A stretch of 64,000 nucleotides of DNA from Litoreibacter albidus (lineage in GTDB: Bacteria > Pseudomonadota > Alphaproteobacteria > Rhodobacterales > Rhodobacteraceae). The DNA is taken from assembly GCF_900107015.1 (NCBI RefSeq), contig NZ_FNOI01000001.1:436501-500500 (forward strand), written 5' to 3'. Below are positions 1-8,394 of this stretch, one piece after another. The position numbers were made by a program, and so were the translations under genes. Every line of letters begins with the position of its first letter. Position 1 is the stretch's first letter. The notes beneath the pieces were generated by a model that saw only the letters and a list, made by a program, of their open reading frames with translations, did no database searches and was not told the origin of the DNA.

Positions 1-245
1 AACACCTGAAGATCGACTTTGACCGGCAGGGGCAAGGACCAAACCCGACACCGCAAGACGGCACCCCTGCGCGCGCAACGGTTCAACGCGCGCGGTTTAT
101 GGGGCGCGAAAGTTTGGTGGAGTTTCGCATGGACTTCGACGGCTCTAGCTTGAAGGCCACGGTTCCGGCGGTGTTCCTGCCTCAAGAGGGCACAACTCTA
201 TGGCTAACCATGCGCCGCGACCGTTGCTTCGTCTTCCCAGCTTGA
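1..245 (+). CDS. C-terminal fragment of an ABC transporter ATP-binding protein (TOBE-like domain)
   Basis: An open frame enters from the left edge and stops with TGA at 243-245. About 80 residues are visible. The end reads like a TOBE_2 domain: FRMDFDGSSLKATVP, then a short turn, then LWLTMRRDRCFVFPA. Such beta-barrel domains close the ATPase subunits of iron(III), spermidine/putrescine and sugar-phosphate importers, where they contribute to subunit contacts or substrate-linked regulation. The nucleotide-binding domain lies outside the window, so the substrate cannot be named. A short hairpin with a T-run follows the stop. The call rests on fold-level resemblance of a short fragment. Confidence 0.6.
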   Translation, partial: HLKIDFDRQGQGPNPTPQDGTPARATVQRARFMGRESLVEFRMDFDGSSLKATVPAVFLPQEGTTLWLTMRRDRCFVFPA

Positions 246-254
246 TCTGACTGA

Positions 255-278
255 GCCGCTGCGCGGCGCTACTTTTTT
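255..278 (+). terminator. Possible rho-independent terminator after the ABC ATPase fragment
   Basis: GCCGC (255-259) pairs with GCGGC (263-267) over a three-base loop, and six T follow at 273-278. The five-pair stem is short. The position, ten bases after a stop codon and before a convergent gene, supports it. Confidence 0.4.
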
Positions 279-293
279 GCCGCATGAGGCCCC

Positions 294-1454
294 CTAGCGG
301 GTAACCATCAACCGCGTGAGGCCGTGGAAATGGTAGCTGGTCGCATATTCCGGTTGCTCCGCGAGTGCTAGATTGGGGCAACGCGCGAACAGTGCCTTCA
401 GCGCGATCGACAGCTCCAACCGCGCTAAGGGTGCTCCTACACAGAAATGCAGCCCCGCGCCAAAGCTGGTGTGTGCTGGCATCGCACGGTCTGGGTCGAA
501 ACTGTCCGGCGCAGGATAGACAAGCGGGTCACGGTTGGCAGCACCCAGCAGCAGGCCAACCTGATCGCCCTTCTTAAACTGATGGCCAAATGCCTCAATG
601 TCGTCCGTCGCAAATCTGGTGAACATATGCAGTGGCGGATCGAACCGCAGTACTTCCTCCGCAAAGGTGTCTGGGTTCTCAGGGCGCAGACCGGTGAGCA
701 GCGCCGTCTTAACACCGTTGCCCAATGAGTGAACCGTGGCCTCATGCCCCGCATTTAGCAACAAGATGCAGGTCGTTATCAATTCTTCCGTGGACAGGCG
801 TTCACCGTCTTCCTCAGCTGCAATGAGGTTGGTGATCAAATCGTCGGCGGGCTTTGCGCGGCGGGCTTCCACGTAGCTGCGTAGGTAATCCGAGAATTCG
901 GTCGCGGCCAGCGCGGCCGCATCCTCGTCCGCACGGGTGCGCGCCGCCATATACATGCGGACCATCGCGTTCGACCAACGCAGCAGATCGGGCGCTTTGT
1001 CCTCGGGGACGCCTAGAAGGCGCGCAATGATGATGACAGGTAGCTTTTGCGCAAACTCGGTTAAAAGATCAAAGGGCGCGTCCGGAAAATCATCAATAAG
1101 GCTATGGCTTAAGGCTTCTATTTCAGGGGCGAGTTCTTTGATGCGGCGCGATGTAAACGCACGCAGCACTAAGCCACGCAAACGGGTATGGCGCGGGGGC
1201 TCCAGTTCCAGCATGGAGTGGGCCTCCACCGCGTAGAAAGGTGCTTGGTGTGCAGGAATTTCCGGCGGAAACGGATTTTCGCGACCAAAGCGGCGATCCC
1301 GCAGCAGCGATGAGACCACCGCGTGGGACCCCGCGACGGGCATGTTGTAGTCTTCCCACCAGACCAAATCTCCAAGCGGGCGAATGCGGTTGTAGAACGG
1401 GTAGGGGTCTTGGTTTAGCGCGGGATCGGTCGGCGCCTGTGAGACGTGCTGCAT
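294..1454 (-). CDS. Cytochrome P450
   Basis: A 386-residue soluble haem-thiolate monooxygenase of the bacterial class I size. The haem-binding motif FGAGLHFCVGAPLARLE starts at residue 331, with Cys338 as the probable iron ligand. The I-helix oxygen-binding segment is AGHEAT (235-240) and the ExxR motif is EEVLR (266-270). No signal peptide or membrane anchor is seen, so it should be cytoplasmic and need a ferredoxin partner that is not in this window. The start ATG lies one base after the tpiA stop, so translation is probably coupled. Substrate is unknown. Similar Roseobacter P450s are usually annotated without a function. Confidence 0.93.
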   Translation of the reverse strand: MQHVSQAPTDPALNQDPYPFYNRIRPLGDLVWWEDYNMPVAGSHAVVSSLLRDRRFGRENPFPPEIPAHQAPFYAVEAHSMLELEPPRHTRLRGLVLRAFTSRRIKELAPEIEALSHSLIDDFPDAPFDLLTEFAQKLPVIIIARLLGVPEDKAPDLLRWSNAMVRMYMAARTRADEDAAALAATEFSDYLRSYVEARRAKPADDLITNLIAAEEDGERLSTEELITTCILLLNAGHEATVHSLGNGVKTALLTGLRPENPDTFAEEVLRFDPPLHMFTRFATDDIEAFGHQFKKGDQVGLLLGAANRDPLVYPAPDSFDPDRAMPAHTSFGAGLHFCVGAPLARLELSIALKALFARCPNLALAEQPEYATSYHFHGLTRLMVTR

Positions 1455-1455
1455 T

Positions 1456-2208
1456 TTATACGGCGTCTTCCAAGGCCTTGATGATGCCGGAAAAATCCTC
1501 CGCCTTTAGCGAAGCCCCGCCAACCAGTGCGCCGTCGACATTCGACACTGCGAAGATATCGGATGCGTTCGACGGCTTTACCGAGCCACCATAAAGCAAG
1601 CGCATGGAGCGCGCGACGCCCTCACCGTAGCGGGTTTCCAGCTTGGTGCGGATGAAGTCATGCACCTCGCCGATCTGGCCGAGAGTTGGAACCTTTCCGG
1701 TACCGATTGCCCAAATTGGTTCATAGGCGATAACCGTGTTTTCACCCGTCAGAACGTCGGGTAGGGAGCCCGCGAGTTGACCCGCGAGGATATCTAACGT
1801 GTTGGCCGCTTCGCGTTCTTCCAAGGTCTCACCAATGCAGATGACGACTTTCAACCCCGCTGCCAAGGCGGCGCGCGCTTTGGCGCGAACGTCGTCATCG
1901 CTCTCGTTGTGATCTTCGCGGCGTTCCGAATGGCCAAGGATCACGTGCGACGCGCCTGCGTCTTTGAGCATGGCCGCCGAAATGTCGCCCGTGTGTGCAC
2001 CGTTTTGCGCCGCGTGGCAGTCTTGTCCAGCTACGGCTAACGGATGCGTGGATGCGGTCACGACCATCGGTGTGATCAATGTGGCCGGTGGGGCAATCAA
2101 GATGTCGACACCAGGGGTGGGATGGGCCGCGCAAAGGGCCTCGACTTCGGCCAGTTGGGCGGACAGCCCGTTCATTTTCCAGTTACCGGCGGCAAGTTTG
2201 CGGCGCAT
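1456..2208 (-). CDS. tpiA: Triosephosphate isomerase
   Basis: Interconverts dihydroxyacetone phosphate and glyceraldehyde 3-phosphate in glycolysis and gluconeogenesis. The 250-residue protein carries all the catalytic signatures: AGNWKMN with Asn9 and Lys11, the electrophilic His93 in LGHSER, and the catalytic base Glu163 in YEPIWAIGTG. I chose the ATG at 2206-2208 because an AGGA-type ribosome binding site precedes it and the family normally begins here. A longer in-frame extension upstream lacks family resemblance. It lies between a TfoX-like gene and a P450 on the same strand. Confidence 0.97.
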   Translation of the reverse strand: MRRKLAAGNWKMNGLSAQLAEVEALCAAHPTPGVDILIAPPATLITPMVVTASTHPLAVAGQDCHAAQNGAHTGDISAAMLKDAGASHVILGHSERREDHNESDDDVRAKARAALAAGLKVVICIGETLEEREAANTLDILAGQLAGSLPDVLTGENTVIAYEPIWAIGTGKVPTLGQIGEVHDFIRTKLETRYGEGVARSMRLLYGGSVKPSNASDIFAVSNVDGALVGGASLKAEDFSGIIKALEDAV

Positions 2209-2221
2209 AAATTTCTGTCCT

Positions 2222-2545
2222 TTAGAGGTGCTCCAAGGCGCGTGATGCAAATGCGCTGGCCTCGGATGGGTCGTCAAGAAACTGGTCGGGAAGCGACCAG
2301 TAGGGCATAGACGTCACTTTGCCGTCCTTGCGGGTGTAGGTCCAGCGCGTTCCGCCAAGGGCTTCAATTTCAGCAACAAATTCGCCCACTGCCTTAATAA
2401 ACATCTGTCCGTCGGAATAGAGTAAAGCAAAAATTTGCCCGTCGGAATACAGGCAAAGCCCACCCATCATTTTGCGAGTTGTTACGTTTGGGATGTCGGC
2501 GAAAAGTTCGCGAGCGAAGGCGATATCCGCCTCGCTCACGCTCAC
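2222..2545 (-). CDS. TfoX N-terminal domain family protein
   Basis: A 107-residue protein matching the TfoX/Sxy N-terminal domain: a KMMGGLCLYSDGQIFALL core with the RKMMGG turn typical of the family, followed by a YWSLPDQFLDDP segment. In gammaproteobacteria Sxy proteins act with CRP in competence control. The stand-alone alphaproteobacterial forms have no assigned role. It probably starts at GTG 2543-2545, which overlaps the stop of the upstream Fe-S carrier gene by four bases (GTGA), indicating coupled translation. Confidence 0.85.
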   Translation of the reverse strand: MSVSEADIAFARELFADIPNVTTRKMMGGLCLYSDGQIFALLYSDGQMFIKAVGEFVAEIEALGGTRWTYTRKDGKVTSMPYWSLPDQFLDDPSEASAFASRALEHL

Positions 2546-2904
2546 TTTTGAAACAGGCTTTCGTCGAACTTAATCGACTCGCCGCACCCGCACGCTTCGG
2601 AGACGTTCGGGTTGTTGAACTTGAAGCCGCTTTCGAGCAGGCTGGTTTCGTAGTCGATTTCCGTGCCGAACAAAAACATCTGCGCCATAGGCGCGATGAT
2701 GACGCGGGCGCCATTCTGCTCTACCACCTCGTCATTCGGGGCCACTTCGTCCACGTAGTCCATGGTGTATTCCATGCCAGCGCAGCCGCCCTTTTTGACG
2801 CCTATTTTCAATGCCTTATGCCCGTCGCGCTCCATCAGTTTTGCGATCTGGCTTGCGGCCTTATCGGTGATTGAGACGGCTTGTTTGCCGGGTATAGAAA
2901 ACAT
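2542..2904 (-). CDS. A-type iron-sulfur carrier (IscA/SufA/ErpA family)
   Basis: A 120-residue HesB/IscA-family protein that receives Fe-S clusters from a scaffold and passes them to apoproteins. The three conserved cysteines are present: Cys41 in KKGGCAGMEY, and Cys105 and Cys107 in the terminal ACGCGES motif. The start at 2902-2904 overlaps the TAA of the upstream SufT-like gene by one base (TAATG). The pairing with SufT suggests service to the SUF pathway. I cannot separate SufA from ErpA by sequence alone, so no symbol is given. Confidence 0.95.
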   Translation of the reverse strand: MFSIPGKQAVSITDKAASQIAKLMERDGHKALKIGVKKGGCAGMEYTMDYVDEVAPNDEVVEQNGARVIIAPMAQMFLFGTEIDYETSLLESGFKFNNPNVSEACGCGESIKFDESLFQK

Positions 2905-3266
2905 TACATGAACCCCAATTCCAGACGTGCCTCGTCGGACATCATTTCCATGCCCCACGGCGGATCCCACGTGATATCAACGTCGACTTGTTTGACGCCC
3001 GCGAGCGGCTCCACGGCTTCAGCCAACCAGCCGGGCATCTCACCGGCAACAGGGCAGCCTGGGGCCGTTAGCGTCATGATGATTGACACTTCGTTTTGGT
3101 CCGTGATCTCGATCGTATAAATGAGACCCAAATCATAGATATTCACAGGTATTTCAGGGTCATAGACTGACCGACACGCCTCTACGACGCTGTCATAGAG
3201 GGGGTGATTGGTTGAGGACGGCTTAATCAGCGGCGCGCCTTCGAGGTGTTCAGTTGGCTGGTTCAT
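2904..3266 (-). CDS. sufT: SUF-system Fe-S assembly protein, MIP18/DUF59 family (SufT-like)
   Basis: About 120 residues of the DUF59/MIP18 family, with the DPEIPVNIYDLGLIY motif at 36-50 and the conserved Cys71 in TAPGCPVAG. These proteins help mature Fe-S enzymes when cluster demand is high. ATG 3264-3266 gives the compact family length and a plausible N terminus (MNQPTEHLEGAPLIKPS). ATG 3279-3281 is an alternative five residues longer; neither has a strong ribosome binding site. The gene is translationally coupled to the A-type carrier. The main sufBCDS genes are not in the window. Confidence 0.88.
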   Translation of the reverse strand: MNQPTEHLEGAPLIKPSSTNHPLYDSVVEACRSVYDPEIPVNIYDLGLIYTIEITDQNEVSIIMTLTAPGCPVAGEMPGWLAEAVEPLAGVKQVDVDITWDPPWGMEMMSDEARLELGFM

Positions 3267-3352
3267 ATTCGTGCTCAGCATCCATAAGGGATAGTTGAGT
3301 AAAGATATAAGGATTGGCCGCGGCATCGTCCAGTGCTGCAGATGCACGATTT

Positions 3353-3408
3353 TGTGGTGATAGGGTCGCAGCCTTTATTATGTGGTGATAGGGTCGCAGC
3401 CTTTATTA
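3353..3408. repeat. Perfect 28-bp tandem duplication
   Basis: The unit beginning TGTGGTGATAGGGTCGCAGC occurs at 3353-3380 and again at 3381-3408 without a mismatch. The second copy includes the stop codon of the lysozyme-like gene (TTA at 3406-3408 on the plus strand). It looks like a recent local duplication. Confidence 0.95.
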
Positions 3409-4098
3409 TGACGGGAAGAACTCGCGCATTCGGGCGTCAAAATACGCCCGTGTCAACGTTGCTCGGTTGCCAGCATATCCATCGTAGTGGCTTTTGCCTG
3501 ATGAGGTCGGCAGGCCGGCCCAAATTTTGGCCAAATTGTTCATAAACCGTTTGCGAGACATGTGGCCGGATTGAAACTTTTGGAGCCCTGCATCCGCGAG
3601 CAGCAGATCGGCAAACACGTCTTGTACCTGGGGAGAGAAGCGCGTGTTGGCGGGCAGACCCGCGCGTCTGATAAGTACTCTTAGTGTGGACGGGATGAAC
3701 TGATAGCGCCCAATCGCATGGGGCTGTCCAGGGGTGCGCTTGATCCATGCCAGTATCTGTCCAAGGCTGAGCTGGGTAGGGGGCTTTGGTGTTTTCGTCC
3801 TGGCCCCGACATGTACCGCGTCGTAGCCTTTTGGGCCCGCTTCTGCCAAGGCGATCAGCGATTTCAGGCGCGCGACGGGCGTGTTGCCGGCAACATGGGT
3901 TAACTCATACGTCGTAACGCGGGTGCGGCCGGAGCGTGCGCGCTCTACCGGATCGCCTGTGATCCAGTCCTTATTGCCGAAACTGCGCCATTTGGCGCGC
4001 TCTCGCAGGGAGTTGTCCAATTCATAGCGCGCCGACTGCCCATGCGCGGGGAGGGCGGCGGCAGACATCAGAGCAGCAATGAAAGCGCGGCGGATCAT
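3406..4098 (-). CDS. Secreted lysozyme-like protein
   Basis: A 230-residue protein with a Sec signal peptide (about residues 1-20, ending PAHG). The mature part has a lysozyme-superfamily look: [13 protein letters not shown] at 84-96, with Glu86 as a possible acid catalyst, and [10 protein letters not shown] at 130-139, the G-x-YQF-x-P-x-T pattern of phage lysozymes and transglycosylases. It should act on peptidoglycan in the periplasm. Its start overlaps the stop of the RimK-like gene by four bases (ATGA). The stop lies in the second copy of a 28-bp tandem repeat, so the C terminus may have been altered recently. No other phage genes are nearby. Confidence 0.7.
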   Translation of the reverse strand: MIRRAFIAALMSAAALPAHGQSARYELDNSLRERAKWRSFGNKDWITGDPVERARSGRTRVTTYELTHVAGNTPVARLKSLIALAEAGPKGYDAVHVGARTKTPKPPTQLSLGQILAWIKRTPGQPHAIGRYQFIPSTLRVLIRRAGLPANTRFSPQVQDVFADLLLADAGLQKFQSGHMSRKRFMNNLAKIWAGLPTSSGKSHYDGYAGNRATLTRAYFDARMREFFPS

Positions 4099-5495
4099 TT
4101 CGGTTTCTTACGTACCTTTTTCAGTGGCTCAGGGCGAACCCGCATTTCAATTTGGTCGAACAGCATCGCGGCAATGTTCTTGTGTGATGCTTTCTCAATG
4201 CCCTCAAGTCCGGGGGAGGAGTTGACCTCAAGCACCTTCGGCCCTTCAGAGGAGCGGAGCAGGTCCACGCCCGCGACGCCCAGTTTGAAGGCCTTTGCGG
4301 CGCGGGTCGCCACGTCGCGTTCTTCCTTGCTGATGCGCGTGACAGCTGCGGTGCCGCCCCTGTGCAGGTTCGATCTGAAGTCGTCCCCGTCCGATGTCCG
4401 TTTCATCGCGGCGACCACTTTGCCGCCGATCACCAGACAGCGAATATCCTCTCCTGCGGCCTCTTTTACGAAGTCCTGCACCAGAAAGTTTGCCTTCAAC
4501 CCGCGGAAGGCGTCAATTACGCTTTCGGCGGCCTTCTTGGTTTCCGCTAGAACAACCCCTTTGCCTTGGGTGGATTCCAGAAGCTTCACGATAAGCGGGG
4601 CAGTGCCAACCAGATCCATCAGGTTCTTGGTGTCTTTCGGGGAAGCCGCAAAAGCCGTGGTTGGCATTCCGATACGGTGGCGAGCCAGAACCTGATGCGC
4701 ATGCAATTTGTCCCGCGATGCGGCGATGCCCTCCGACCCGTTCACGCAGTAGGTGCCCAAGGTTTCGAACTGGCGCAGGACGGAACAGCCGTAGGTGGTG
4801 ATGGACGCACCAATGCGCGGGATGACAGCGTCAAAGCGGGGCAAACGCTTTCCGTCGTAGTAAATCTCAGGGGCTTTGGCGTTGATCGCCATGTAGCAAC
4901 GGGTTGTATCGATTACCTCGACAACGTGACCACGGGACTCGCCTTCGGACACGAGCTTGGCGGTGGAGTAATTGGTTTGCTCACGGGATAAGACTGCGAT
5001 GCGCAACGCGCGGGCCTTGGTTACAGTGCGCAGCTTGGATGCAGTGTAGACATCATAGTTGAGCTCTGGCTGGCAGAACTGCTCCGCTGGGGCCACGACG
5101 GCGTTTTCGCGCAAGGCTTGGCGCCCCAGCAACATGCGGTAAGCCATCGACCCGCGATCCGTTAGGGTCACCTCAATGGGCCAGCTTTGTCCGCCAACGG
5201 CGATCGTGGTTTCGATGACGTAGCGCAACTCCGACTCGCCGTTGGAGGAAATAACGTCGCGGCGGTCGATGATCGGCGCGGAGCAAGTGATGATCAGCGA
5301 TGTATTGCCCGGGATCGGGTGCACGGCAAAACGGACGTTGGGTTTTGCGGCAGACCCGAAGGCTTCGATGTCGAAGGCGTGCAGCGCAGATGTTTTAGCG
5401 CCCGTGTCGACCTTGGCCTTGATGGCGGGCAATGACAGGTCCGGCAGCCCCAGCCATTCTTCCCAACCGAGTTTTAGCGTGGAATCGATGTTCAT
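4095..5495 (-). CDS. rimK: Fused RimB-type protease domain and RimK-like ATP-grasp ligase
   Basis: 466 residues with two modules. Residues 1 to about 150 match the ATP-dependent zinc protease/RimB family (PF05618), an aspartyl-protease-like fold, with the DTGA motif at 30-33. Residues from about 165 form an ATP-grasp ligase of the RimK type, with [21 protein letters not shown] and the terminal metal-binding [14 protein letters not shown] (421-434). RimK adds glutamates to the C terminus of ribosomal protein S6; RimB is proposed to process such tails. The fusion would put adding and trimming in one polypeptide. Start ATG 5493-5495 has AAGGGAG upstream. It is divergent from tgt. The true target is inferred, not shown. 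Confidence 0.85.
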   Translation of the reverse strand: MNIDSTLKLGWEEWLGLPDLSLPAIKAKVDTGAKTSALHAFDIEAFGSAAKPNVRFAVHPIPGNTSLIITCSAPIIDRRDVISSNGESELRYVIETTIAVGGQSWPIEVTLTDRGSMAYRMLLGRQALRENAVVAPAEQFCQPELNYDVYTASKLRTVTKARALRIAVLSREQTNYSTAKLVSEGESRGHVVEVIDTTRCYMAINAKAPEIYYDGKRLPRFDAVIPRIGASITTYGCSVLRQFETLGTYCVNGSEGIAASRDKLHAHQVLARHRIGMPTTAFAASPKDTKNLMDLVGTAPLIVKLLESTQGKGVVLAETKKAAESVIDAFRGLKANFLVQDFVKEAAGEDIRCLVIGGKVVAAMKRTSDGDDFRSNLHRGGTAAVTRISKEERDVATRAAKAFKLGVAGVDLLRSSEGPKVLEVNSSPGLEGIEKASHKNIAAMLFDQIEMRVRPEPLKKVRKKPK

Positions 5496-5547
5496 TTTCC
5501 GCTGTCTCCCTTGCGCAGAACTCGCTTTTACCCCTAAAGCCAACCGC

Positions 5548-6678
5548 ATGACACAAAGATTTCAGTTTGACCTTCATGCCACAGACGGTAAGGCCCGCAC
5601 CGGCGTTATTTCCACCCCGCGCGGCGAAATCCGGACGCCGGCCTTCATGCCGGTCGGAACAGCCGCGACCGTAAAAGCGATGATGCCCGAAAGTGTCCGC
5701 GCGACAGGTGCCGACATTTTGCTGGGCAATACTTATCATCTGATGCTGCGTCCGACGGCCGAGCGCATTGCGCGGTTGGGCGGTCTGCATAAATTCATGA
5801 ACTGGGATCGTCCGATCCTGACGGACAGCGGTGGTTTCCAAGTGATGAGCCTCGCCGAGTTGCGCAAGCTGACCGAAGAGGGTGTGACGTTCAAATCCCA
5901 TATCGACGGGTCCAAGCATGTGCTGACACCAGAGCGGTCGATGGAAATCCAAAAGCTGCTGGGGTCGGACATCGTCATGTGTTTCGACGAATGCCCCGCA
6001 CTGCCTGCCGACCGCGCGCGTATAGAGGAGAGCATGCAGCTTTCCATGCGTTGGGCGGCACGCTCTCGCGAAGCCTTCGGGGACCGCCCCGGCCATGCGT
6101 TGTTCGGCATTCAGCAAGGCGGGCTGGAGCAGGACTTCCGCGAAGAGAGCGCCAAGGCGCTGACAGACATCGGGTTTGAGGGCTACGCCGTCGGTGGTCT
6201 TGCTGTGGGCGAGGGGCAGGAGTCCATGTTCGCTTGCTTGGACTACGCGCCGGATCAACTGCCGACCGATAAGCCGCGCTACCTCATGGGGGTGGGTAAG
6301 CCTGATGACATCGTCGGCGCGGTGGAGCGTGGTATCGACATGTTCGATTGTGTCTTGCCGTCGCGGTCCGGTCGGACGGGGCAAGCGTTCACACGGCGCG
6401 GCGTGGTGAACATTAAGAACGCGCGGCACACCGACGATCCGCGGCCGCTAGATGAGGCGTGCACATGCCCGTGCTGTGCGCAGTACTCGCGCGCCTACCT
6501 TCATCACGTCTTCAAGTCCCACGAGATGATCTCATCCATGTTGGTGACTTGGCACAATCTGCACTACTATCAAGAGCTGATGGCAGGCTTGCGCGGTGCT
6601 ATCGCACGCGCTGATCTGGCGGGATTTGTGAAGACATTTCATGAGACACGGGCGCTGGGCGACATAGAACCGGTTTAG
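5548..6678 (+). CDS. tgt: Queuine/preQ1 tRNA-ribosyltransferase
   Basis: Exchanges guanine 34 for preQ1 in the anticodon of Asp, Asn, His and Tyr tRNAs, the entry step to queuosine. The 376-residue protein has the standard length. Nucleophile region DSGGFQV begins at Asp93, the second Asp lies in MFDCVLPSR, and the zinc site reads CTCPCC with a downstream HH. The start ATG at 5548 fits the family N terminus (MTQRFQFDL). No good Shine-Dalgarno sequence precedes it. No other queuosine genes are adjacent. Confidence 0.97.
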   Translation: MTQRFQFDLHATDGKARTGVISTPRGEIRTPAFMPVGTAATVKAMMPESVRATGADILLGNTYHLMLRPTAERIARLGGLHKFMNWDRPILTDSGGFQVMSLAELRKLTEEGVTFKSHIDGSKHVLTPERSMEIQKLLGSDIVMCFDECPALPADRARIEESMQLSMRWAARSREAFGDRPGHALFGIQQGGLEQDFREESAKALTDIGFEGYAVGGLAVGEGQESMFACLDYAPDQLPTDKPRYLMGVGKPDDIVGAVERGIDMFDCVLPSRSGRTGQAFTRRGVVNIKNARHTDDPRPLDEACTCPCCAQYSRAYLHHVFKSHEMISSMLVTWHNLHYYQELMAGLRGAIARADLAGFVKTFHETRALGDIEPV

Positions 6679-6681
6679 TAT

Positions 6682-7179
6682 TCAGGTCCAGCGCATCTTC
6701 GCGCGCGGCAGGTTGGCGGTGATAACTTCGCGAAGGGCTTCTAGCTGGAAGTCGTCCTCACACGCGCGTTTCGGGATGATCGACAGGCCACGCAGCGGCA
6801 TCATGAGGAAAAAATAATCCGGCGTTTCGGCGTATTTGGTGAAAATGCTCCACGGCACAGTTGACTGACCTTCAGCGGACCGTGTCTCGACGTTGTCGGC
6901 TGAGAACGTTGCCGTGATCGGGGCGCTGTATTTGACCATCCTGCGGTAGCGTCGCCGCCAAAAAATGTTTCGCAAAACTGTGAGTGCCGCGAAAATCGCC
7001 GCCGCTGCGATGCAGAGCCAGCCGATAGCCATGCCCCAAATAAGGATGCTTGTACCGGTGATGAGCAGGAGGGCGACGATCACCCAATTCCCGAAATCAC
7101 CAATGCCCTTGTAAGACCAATAAGCACGGGCGGCGTGCATGAATTCCGTTTCGTCGATTTGGTAGTTCAGTGTTGTCAT
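6682..7179 (-). CDS. YcxB-like membrane protein
   Basis: A 165-residue protein with two closely spaced hydrophobic segments (about residues 30-72), a basic RNIFWRRRYRR stretch facing the cytoplasm, then a soluble domain typical of the YcxB family (STVPWSIFTKYAETPDYFFLMM). The role is unknown. ATG 7177-7179 gives a clean N terminus (MTTLNYQIDETEF). It is convergent with tgt and follows another membrane protein gene on the same strand. Confidence 0.6.
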   Translation of the reverse strand: MTTLNYQIDETEFMHAARAYWSYKGIGDFGNWVIVALLLITGTSILIWGMAIGWLCIAAAAIFAALTVLRNIFWRRRYRRMVKYSAPITATFSADNVETRSAEGQSTVPWSIFTKYAETPDYFFLMMPLRGLSIIPKRACEDDFQLEALREVITANLPRAKMRWT

Positions 7180-7237
7180 GGCGCGAGGACATACAGAATT
7201 TGGGCCAGCTGCGCCATAGTGGGTATTGGGCGCGGTG

Positions 7238-8101
7238 CTACTCTGCGCCCACCAAGCTTGGCTTTCGGATGCCGTAGGTCTCACTGTAACGCTTATCGAG
7301 GATCTCAATCAGCTTGTCATATTGATAGCCTAGTGCGTCGTCGAACCAACGCTCCACAAGGCTACCTATTTTTAGGCCCGCGCGTTCTTCCACGAAGGAT
7401 ATGAAGCAGCTGTCGCGGTCTAAAACTGTGCAGCGAAGGGAGAATATGCCGTCAACGACCGTGCCGTCCGCCTCTGTGCCTTGGAAGAAGAAGCGGCAGG
7501 AAGATGGGAAATCGCGCTCTAGAAACGTGAGCGTGTATTGTGCCGCGCGGTCTTTGCGGCCTTTAAACGTGACGTGCACGGTGTCGGGGTCTTCGTCATC
7601 TTCGTCGTAGTGCGCCATCATGCCGGTGCAGTGGTCGCCCGGCTCTGCGGCGCCGGGCACGACGTGACGCCAAACCAAACGGGCAGGGTAGGAGATGTGA
7701 CCGGAGTGGCGATCACGCCATGTCGTCTCTGACCCGATTTTTTGCGACACCCTACCGTTTAAAGCCGCGCCAATCGCCATTGATAGCAAGCTCCAGAACG
7801 CTATCCCGACAGCCCAAAGCCAAAAGCTACTCAGCGTCGGCGCGCTAAAATACAAAAATGCTGCGGTTATCAATGCTGCCATGCCGGTAATTTCCAGCAG
7901 TCCGCGCCACTGGGGCGCGATTATGTAAACGCCAGCGGCGAGCAGTGCCAAGAGCATCGCCGTTACCGCAAACGCGCCCACGTAGCTCGCCATCGACAGG
8001 CCCGCGCCCGAGAGCGACAACTCTGTCATGACAAAGAGAGCGACGCCGCCGGAAAACATGGCGAAGCGGCGGTAGTGTCTTAGGAAAAGTGCAAGCATCA
8101 A
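7238..8101 (-). CDS. Predicted membrane protein of unknown function
   Basis: A 287-residue protein. The N-terminal half has about four hydrophobic segments up to residue 115 (for example MASYVGAFAVTAMLLALLAA). The C-terminal half is soluble, with an acidic patch (HYDEDDEDPDTVHV) and a beta-rich region ending in a helical WFDDALGYQYDKLIEIL segment. I recognise no named family. It is transcribed away from lon, and the YcxB-like gene follows on the same strand after 58 bases, so the two may form a small membrane-protein operon. ATG 8096-8098 is an alternative start one codon downstream. Confidence 0.7.
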   Translation of the reverse strand: MMLALFLRHYRRFAMFSGGVALFVMTELSLSGAGLSMASYVGAFAVTAMLLALLAAGVYIIAPQWRGLLEITGMAALITAAFLYFSAPTLSSFWLWAVGIAFWSLLSMAIGAALNGRVSQKIGSETTWRDRHSGHISYPARLVWRHVVPGAAEPGDHCTGMMAHYDEDDEDPDTVHVTFKGRKDRAAQYTLTFLERDFPSSCRFFFQGTEADGTVVDGIFSLRCTVLDRDSCFISFVEERAGLKIGSLVERWFDDALGYQYDKLIEILDKRYSETYGIRKPSLVGAE

Positions 8102-8286
8102 GATCGGCCTGTAACAGTTGGGTCACTTATTATCTTTCCTTTGTGCCGAGGCATTGGGGCATGAGTGAGGCTGGATTTTGCGTTTCCAAAGGCTACTTTT
8201 TGAGTGATACGAACCAAAATTACGTGCTGATCCGCTTGTATCCGTTGCGTGGCACGTTCACACTGGCGTCAACCAAAACGGTGTAA

Positions 8287-8316
8287 GGTTGAAAGAGGTG
8301 TGGGGCGGCCCCACTT
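8287..8316 (+). promoter_or_regulatory. Candidate heat-shock (sigma-32/RpoH) promoter of lon
   Basis: GGTTGAAA at 8287-8294 and CCCCACTT at 8309-8316, spaced by 14 bases, resemble the RpoH consensus CTTGAAA-N13-15-CCCCATNT. The -10 element is one arm of a perfect inverted repeat (GTGGGGC, 8300-8306; GCCCCAC, 8308-8314). Transcription would start about 75 bases before the lon ATG. lon is a classical heat-shock gene, which fits. Confidence 0.55.
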
Positions 8317-8394
8317 CTGAGTCCGATACCGGAGATTGCCCAACGGTTGCTGCAAATGTGGGGCCATGGCGATCTTGCCAAAAAGGAAAAAATG

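Noticed and set aside
3406-4098. Prophage remnant suggested by a lysozyme-like gene
   Set aside because: No other phage gene, integrase or attachment site is nearby, and the protein has a Sec signal peptide and is coupled to RimK.
5395-6429. Long minus-strand open frame antisense to tgt
   Set aside because: It has the composition of a shadow frame, no family resemblance and lies within a well-supported tgt.
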